From: Eustoma russellianum
Lineage: Eukaryota > Streptophyta > Magnoliopsida > Gentianales > Gentianaceae
DNA length: 64,000 bases
Reading direction: 5' to 3'
Assembly: GCA_036186865.1 (NCBI GenBank)
Contig: AP025067.1
Location: 21,508,648 to 21,572,647, forward strand
The notes below the pieces were generated by a model that was not told the DNA's origin, made no database searches, and was given only the letters and a program-made list of their open reading frames with translations. This document shows, piece after piece, positions 57,425-64,000 of this stretch. Within the stretch, counting starts at the first letter, position 1; each line of letters begins with the position of its first letter. The translations under genes and the position numbers were made by a program.

Positions 57425-58017
57425 AGCTTGAGAAAAGGCTAACACTGCACCTATTCTTAGGTTATTTAACTTTGATGAGACCTTTGAGATTGAGTGTGAT
57501 GCAAGTGGAGTGCGTATTGGCACTGACCCTAGAAAAGAAACCCATAGCCTATTTCAGTGACAAATCAAAAGGAGCTTCTTTAAATTACTCTACCTATGAT
57601 AAGGAACTGTATGCCCTTGTGAGATCCCTACAAACTTGGCAACACTACCTCCAACCTAGAGAGTTTGTGATCCACAGTGACCATGAAAGTTTGAAGTACC
57701 TTAAAGGTTAAGGTAAGCTGAACAAGAGACATGCCAAGTGGGTAGAGTTTATTGAATAATTCCCGTATGTGATTAAGTACAAACAAGGTAAGGATAACGT
57801 AGTTGCCGATGCCTTTTATAGGAGGTATACCTTATTGACTACCTTGTCATCCCAACTCCTAGGCTTTGAATCACTTAAGGAATTGTATGCCAATGACCAT
57901 GACTTTAGTAACATCTTTGCGGCATGTCAAGGGGCACCTTTGGGGAAGTTTTACATGCATGGGAGATTCCTCTTTAAGGAGCATCAGTTATGTGTACCCA
58001 ATCATCCATGAGGGAGA
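57425..58017 (+). pseudogene. E RNase H and start of integrase
   Basis: It begins in the reverse transcriptase-RNase H link (EKRLT), shifts frame, then reads KKPIAYFSDKSKGASLNYST, YDKELYALVRSLQTWQHYL, IHSDHESLKYLKG, an in-frame TAA, then FPYVIKYKQGKDNVVADAF, LLGFESLKELYANDHDF and HRFLFKEHQLCVP-like residues. It is broken at 58022 by a solo LTR. It is closer to D (ELYANDHDF) than to A, B and C. Confidence 0.75.
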
Positions 58018-58022
58018 TATTG

Positions 58023-59151
58023 TGATACAAACACAAGCCTGCGCATTGTTGACGGATCTTCACTTTGACTCTACCTTCTCCTCCAATGTTGGTTTAGGCA
58101 CAAAATTGTCAAACACTCCCTTGCTTCCAATGATGATGGGGACAGATTTGAGGCAGCCACAACAACGATGCCAGCTTTTGTCACGCAAGCATTACACCCT
58201 CGTGGACGGTTCAATCTTTGGACATAGGCAATATCACCTTCAAGGTTGCTCAAGCCTTGAAAGATCTACTCTAAGGTTTTTATGCAGAACCGAGAAAACA
58301 AAAGGAACACATTTTGTGCTCAAAAGAACAACTTGTTCTTGAATCTTCAAAGTCTGATTTTTACAAATGATTCAAAAGGGCCTACTATAAATGGGAAAAG
58401 AATTGCAACTAACCATCTATCCTAGACAACAAGACAATACAAGACATCATTCTTGGTCAAGAGACTTCATTACGCACGTTTTGTATTCAGCTTAAAGGAG
58501 TCAAAAAGGTTTGGTCTTCATATGTTGAACAAAAGGCTAGATTTAAGGCAGCTTGTCCTCCTTTTATTTGACCAAGTGAATCGTCTATCTAGAAGCCGAA
58601 TCTGAGGATGGATCCTTCTTGAGACTTTTTTAGTTCACGAGATGAGTTTGAAGTTTGGATTTTCAATGACACTCAATTCATAGCTTTTATGACTAAGATA
58701 TGCCTTGACAAAGTTTATGCAATTTCCAGCAACACAAAGCGGGTCAAATGGCTGGATTTAAGGCAGAAATGGATCCCTCGGTTGACTGGCCTTTTTCCCA
58801 TGGATGCATGTCGAATTTGAAGAAGAATCCCTCTTGAGAAATTTAGTTCACGTCCTGAACTTGACCTTTGGCTTTTGAATGACCGAATTTGAAGTTTGAA
58901 TGACTGAGTTACACGTCCACAAAGTTCAAGCAATTTTTAGCACTTTTTCAGCATTCTTGGTCTAACACTTCCAAACGGGTTTGGCAACTCCAAGAGCCCC
59001 TACAGAGCAAGCAAATACATAACAAGCATCAAACAAGTAACAGAAAGGATAATAAATGAAAATGCAAGAAATTAAAACACACAAAATGCAATGCATGAAG
59101 TGCAATCTAACTAAGACACACCTATAACGTCTTGCACGTATGTGTGCATCA
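58023..59151 (-). repeat. family-3 solo LTR in E
   Basis: 1129 bp from TGATACAAACACAAG to GTGTGCATCA, flanked by TATTG (58018-58022 and 59152-59156). E codons read on across it. Its right 100 bp match the LTR ends at 2653 and 4540. A TATA-like TTTATAG in minus sense lies near 58387. No internal region is present. Confidence 0.85.
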
Positions 59152-59156
59152 TATTG

Positions 59157-59383
59157 GTTTGAAAAGCTCATGGGGGAGGATTGATGGGACATTTCGGCGT
59201 CTTCAAGACCTTAGAAAACCTTATAGAGCACTTCTATTGGCCTCATATGTGTGTAAATGTAGAGAAGTTGTGTGCTAGTTGCATCACTTGCAAGCAAGCT
59301 AAATCCAAGTCCTGGCCATATGGTCTTTATATTCCTTGCCTGTCCCTTGCTCACCTTGGAATGACCTTTCTATGGACTTTGTT
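59157..59383 (+). pseudogene. E integrase zinc finger
   Basis: It codes for AHGGGLMGHFGVFKTLENL, HFYWPHM, LCASCITCKQAKSKSWPYG (a complete HHCC finger) and the start of the core (LSMDFV-like codons). It is cut at 59383 by LTR L. Confidence 0.75.
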
Positions 59384-59518
59384 TGATGCACTCCCATGAC
59401 GTTTAAGGGTCTTTGATCATTCATAACTGCAAGTCAATGTCTCTTATAGTCTAACAAACCCTAGGACATGTTGTATATGTTGTATATGTTGTTTTGTGTG
59501 TGTTTGAAGTCATTTAGG
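59384..59518 (+). repeat. LTR L, first 135 bp (family 2)
   Basis: It starts TGATGCACTCCCATGACG inside E integrase and matches the start of M (63240). It is interrupted at TTAGG (59514-59518) by K, exactly where related LTRs continue. The left flank of L is TTGTT. Confidence 0.65.
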
Positions 59519-60692
59519 TGATGCACAAATGTGCAGTTAGGAAAGGACCTTTCTTCAACTTAAAAAACCAGCTAGAACTAAGGAGGAAGGTGCAAAACAT
59601 TCATTGAACACCAAGCACTCCAAACCGCCAGAATTTCAGCCTGAGTGCAATGAGCCCTTCAGCAAATGACTTCAACTTGCTTGGACAAGCCTAAACCCTT
59701 CCAAACAATATCCTTCCCAAGCATAAGAATCAATAAAATCAAGAATTAGTTCAGGTTCTTGAAGGGATTCATTAACTTTGAATCAAAAGAACAAGACAAA
59801 GTCTTGTAAGAAAAATAGATCTCGGCTGGTTCTTGAAATATTTCTGAAAATGTGTCTCTAGCTTACAAACGTGTTTAGCTACTTTAAATAAACAAAACTA
59901 AGCTTCTAAGAGAAGCTTCAGAGGTTCCATTGTCCAACGAGAGAAAATAAGCTATTTTATATAAGCTAAAATCAAGAAAATAATCATTGCTATTTGGAAA
60001 TCTTTTTTAGCAGAAATGTGCAGAAATGTCTTGTTCTTGAAAGTTGTTTTTATCTTTAATTTCTGATTGGTCCAGCTCCTCCTTGCTTTGGGATATTATT
60101 TGAGACGTCCTTGAGCTGCTAGTTAAGCCCATTGAAGGTGATTGTAGACCGTTTTCTGTTGATGTGGTTAGACACCAAAATGGCGTCTTTTGGAGCTGGG
60201 ATGAGCGATTTATGCCTGTTTGAAATCGACCTGCTTGCAGATGTCTACCTTTGAAGCTGCAGATTTAGCAGCCAACTTTTTTGCAACGATTGTGTAGTTT
60301 GATACAGGCCTTTTCTAGGAAAGTGCTATGCATCAAAATTTAGCTTATCCTCTTAGCTTTCACCTCCAATCGGAATCAAGTCAATCGGATTTGTGGTTGA
60401 TGAATTATGGCTGAAATACTAAGATGGTGACAACCTGTCTGTTTGACATTTCTATTTCAGCTTTGTACTAGACGTTGGTGCATGTTTCCTTGACCTAAAA
60501 TCTGTTCGAACACATCCAATAACAACACATACACTATATACAACATGTCCTAAGGTGTGTTAGACTAAAAGAGAGATACATTTTTGGACATGAATAGACA
60601 GATGACCCTTAAACATTCATACAAGTTCTGCACTTCCTAAAGGACTAACAAAACATGATGACATGTGTTTGATGCCTCATGGGAGTGCATCA
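59519..60692 (-). repeat. 3' LTR of K (family 2)
   Basis: 1174 bp from TGATGCACAAATGTGC to GGGAGTGCATCA, with inverted ends TGATGCAC and GTGCATCA. It is the reverse complement of the M type. A minus-strand TATATAAAA lies at 59955-59963. The polypurine tract of K follows at 60693 (minus sense GGAAGAGGGAG). Confidence 0.75.
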
Positions 60693-60881
60693 CTCCCTCT
60701 TCCTTTGAAATGATTCGTCCTTGAACCTTAAACATGCGTACGACTTAGGTTACAGGGATATACACAATTGACGACCTCCACTTGGATCAAAGACTAAGAC
60801 GACAAAGCAATACGGTGAAGATGATATGCAATGGAAAGCCTTGTGTATAACAAAGTAGTATGGTAAAGATGATGATATAAA

Positions 60882-62215
60882 CTATTGTTTGGGATGCTTC
60901 ATTAATCTGAATAAAACATGGTTACAACAGTAGCACCCAATAACACGTGAAAATACACCATTCAATATCTTTAAAACCAAAGTAAGATAGACATCTTCAA
61001 TGCACAAGATTAGATCAATTTCATAGTTCGGGCATAATATGTCTAACGTATCATATATACAACTTTCAGGCCTTAGACACTTGAATACAAACATGTAACC
61101 ACCATGGTCATACACATATGTGATAAATGTAAGGTAGATATCAAAGAAATCAGATGCTCAACATTATCACAAGTCGATAAGATTTGAAAAACGACATGGT
61201 ATGTTGTGACAACGTTTTCATCATTTGTTTCTTTACACACTTTTTAATAACTCTCCTAGACTGTTCTTTAGTTGAAAATTTTGTGTGACTGTATACAAAT
61301 GTGTCATGCAAGTAATGAGTGTCAACATCAATGTAAGCCAAGTAAAATATTCACTTTCTACCTCCTGAAAATCATCGTGTAAAGCTTCCATATTTTCATT
61401 CAAAACTAAATTACCATCATAGGAGTTAAGCTCAAAGGCATTATCCTCAGTGCTTAAATCAGTTTTAATTAACTCCTCACAAGTTTGTACAACTTGTGAT
61501 CACAGCAAGTTCTTCAGACAGTTCAACATCTATATGTAACTCTTCACAAGTGTATGTTGTTTGACAGAAAGAATCGGTATGCATTTCGTCATATACATTA
61601 AGTGTTTCATGATTATTCACTCTAGGTAAATCATGGACATTAGGATCACTTAAAACATGTATATCTTGCTCAATCTCAGTTTGTAAATCAAGTTCACATT
61701 CTTCATCCTTATCTACGGTTTTATCATGTGATTCAACATTTGATTCATGAAAAACGTTAGATTCTTGAGCTATAATGCAAGGAGAACAAATTCACATTCT
61801 TTCATGGTTTTCTCAAATTCATTGCATCTTATTTGCACATCTCTTAGCTTATCATCGTATCTATGCAAATCAGTTTCTATAGATACATCTTTTTCAAACA
61901 TAGCTCTAAGTGATGCAAACTGTTCATTTACCATGTGATTAGTGACATTCTCATTTAGGCCAGCAAAGAACCTTAACATTAAGGTTTCCTCATTTTCAAA
62001 ACGGAAGACGTTCATTCTTTCTAATTCATCAAACATTTCTTCATAGTACTGACTTACATTATGTCATCTTGGGAATGAGTTTGACACCTTGGTGCTCTAC
62101 TACGCCATTGGTCTATCCACAAACCATTTATCTTACCCAAGTGTGTCATTCGTGAACTGAGTTCTGCCATATCTTTTTTAGGAAAAGGACACACATAGTG
62201 TTCCAATAGTCTCAT
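60882..62215 (-). pseudogene. K gag-derived protein (decayed)
   Basis: From an ATG at 62215 it reads SSRMTHLGKINGLW, like MNSFGRMNGLW of H. After a frame slip near 62060 it reads MFDELERMNVFRFENEETLM and LRFFAGLNENVTNHMVNEQF, matching H and gag. Then come acidic remnants, and at 60882-61115 a hydrophobic end with NHVLFRLMKHPKQ, comparable with HPKHFRK of H. There is no pol. The frame has several breaks. K is a third LTR lineage carrying the gag-acidic-hydrophobic protein. Confidence 0.6.
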
Positions 62216-63239
62216 AAGTACTCATGCTAGATGACAAGTAAATAAATCCAACTAAAAAGTTAACAAGACGTTAACTTCTAGTGTAAGCTGACGATTGATC
62301 AAACAACAATTTTGGACTTTCTAAGATTCAAGAATGATAGAAATCAATTGATGTTTAGACTGACTGCAAGAAACTAAGGGTTTGTACAAAACTGTTCCTT
62401 AACTTACTTTAACCTTCATGCAATCTCAATTGAAGTAAAGTGAAAGCTAAGTACACATGCACAAGTGCTCAGTAAGGGTTTGTTCTTGAAACTTTTTCAA
62501 TAAGCTCAACACTTTGGGTGATGGTACTTTTGTTTCTTGCACCAATTTCATTTCTATGTTCCTTTTTGTGAATTTGGAACTTTTTTATATCAGGCTATAC
62601 CTCTCTTCTTGTGAAATCTCTCATGTGTCTTGCCTCTTATTTTTGTGATGTTAGGTTAGCTTTTCTCTCAGTTTCTTTCTCAAACAAGCTCTATTTTCTT
62701 TTTTGTGCTTTGGCTTGTTTATTTGTGAGACTACTGCTCACAACCTTTATGAGACAATTGCTCAAGGCTTTTGGGTTTGCTTGCATAAGTATGGGTTGTT
62801 CTTTTATGAAAAAGTTTCCTTTACAAAGGCTGAACACTAATGAAGTGACAAGTATTTCACAAATACAACGAAGTATGTATAAAGTTCAATGCATGTTCAG
62901 AAAGTGTAATGATAACAAGATGATTTATTCGGGTTGGCAATATAACAATGTGGGCTGAAATAGAGATTAACTGATCCTAACTAAGAAACTAAGTCCAACA
63001 AAGTACTGAATCAATTTAAATCAACACAAAGTATGGTTAAAGGTTTAGTTAACCCAAGGTGTGATTTAAATAGCTTATTATCACTGGAGTTGTATTTAGT
63101 TTGTTCATGCAATTATTTCACCTAAAAAGGTTTGAAACCAGTCAGCTTTTGTGTGAGTTTTAGTTCATATGCTTATCACAATGTGAAAACAGGTCATCCT
63201 AATCTTGTTACACTAGTTTGACATGGTTTGGAACATATG
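62216..63239 (-). other. leader of K
   Basis: Non-coding. The gag-proximal block (62378-62398, GGGTTTGTACAAAACTGTTCC on the plus strand with one extra base) is the counterpart of the leader hairpin of H. The primer site is not reached because M begins at 63240. Confidence 0.5.
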
Positions 63240-64000
63240 TGATGCACTCCCGCGAGGCATCAAACACATGTCACCATGTTTTGTTAGTTCTTTAGGACGT
63301 GTAGAACTTGCATGAACGTTTAAGGGTCGTCAGGCTATTCATATCTGCAAGTATATGCCTCTTACAGCCTAACACACCTTATGAGATGTTGTATATAGTG
63401 TATGTCTTGTTCTTGGATGTGTTTGAGTTGTTGTTAGGTAGGAAGCATGATTGAACAAAGGCCAAACGTTCAAACACCAAGTTGAGTTGAAAGGGCAAGC
63501 TGGCAGGATGACACCTTCTTAGTATTTCAGCCATAACTCATCAACCACAACTCCAATTGACGTGATTCCAGTTGGAGGTGCAATCTAAGAGGATAAGCTA
63601 CAATTTTTATGTTCAGCACTTTCCCAAAAAAGGCCTGTATCAAGCTACACAATCGTTGCCACAAGCTGGCTGCTGAGTCACTGCTTCCAAAGGTCCACAT
63701 CTGCAAGAAGGTCAACTTCAAACGGGCATAACTCACTCATCCCAGATCCAAACGACGTCATTCTGGTGTCTAAACACATCTAAATAGGAGGATCTACAAT
63801 TTTTATTTGAAGTGGAAGAGCTAATTCGGACTGGAAGGTTATGTTATAATTCAAAACAGAAAACTGCTGAAAACTGGACAGATTTTAGTTTCTTGACTTT
63901 TCAAGCAGCCTTTTCAACCTATCAGCTGCAAGGGGCCACTCCAACTCATCAAGGACGTCCTATATAATATTACAAAGCAAAGGAGAAGCTGGTCCAACCA
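63240..64000 (+). repeat. LTR M (family 2), continues beyond the window
   Basis: It starts TGATGCACTCCCGCGAGGC after ATATG (63235-63239). The interior follows LTR J (21240-21800) closely, including GTTCAAACACCAAGTTGAG. The right end lies outside the window, so whether it is a solo LTR or a full element cannot be told. Confidence 0.65.

Overview
The window is nuclear DNA of a flowering plant, very probably a eudicot. It is AT-rich and made almost entirely of nested Ty3/Gypsy LTR retrotransposons primed by initiator methionine tRNA. I found no host gene, no rRNA or tRNA gene and no CRISPR array. Gag order, the reverse-transcriptase and integrase motifs and a polyprotein tail that runs into the 3' LTR resemble the plant CRM chromovirus clade (inference from family knowledge). 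If so, the site may be centromeric or pericentromeric.

Family 1 (autonomous type: elements A, B, C) has LTRs of about 1.32 kb with TGATGAGC...GCTCATCA ends, a TGGTATCAGAGC primer site and a gag-PR-RT-RNaseH-INT polyprotein. Family H is non-autonomous. It shares R-U5 and leader with family 1, but has its own U3 and codes only for a gag-derived protein with a long acidic region and a hydrophobic C-terminus. Related gag-only elements (F, K) carry other LTRs (families 2 and 3). D and E are older, decayed autonomous elements.

Layout. 1-5185: truncated minus-strand element, an LTR, and element F holding a solo LTR (2950-4540, duplication GCAAC), which itself holds a TRIM-like multimer (3576-4285, duplication GTTAT). 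5332-20655: element G (duplication TATCT), a chimera of family-1 LTRs, H internal sequence and an integrase tail; it holds a minus-strand array LTR-H1-LTR-H2-LTR (7549-18413). 20661-23769: LTR fragments and a LINE fragment. 23770-39748: a second minus-strand array, LTR-B-LTR-C-LTR. 39749-47749: decayed element D, holding a solo LTR (duplication AGCCA) and a 5'-truncated LINE (43889-45707). 47750-57056: element A, complete with duplication TTAGG, sitting in D's 3' LTR. 57062-64000: end of D, element E holding a family-3 solo LTR (duplication TATTG), then successive insertions L, K and M running off the window.

The elements appear to form one interacting community. Autonomous family 1 could supply enzymes in trans to gag-only H-type elements that share its leader and primer site. 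The copies have recombined repeatedly, giving chimeric LTRs, a chimeric element (G) and two arrays with a shared LTR and unmatched flanks. All coordinates, identities and indel counts were read by eye from the sequence; clade and organism assignments are inference.
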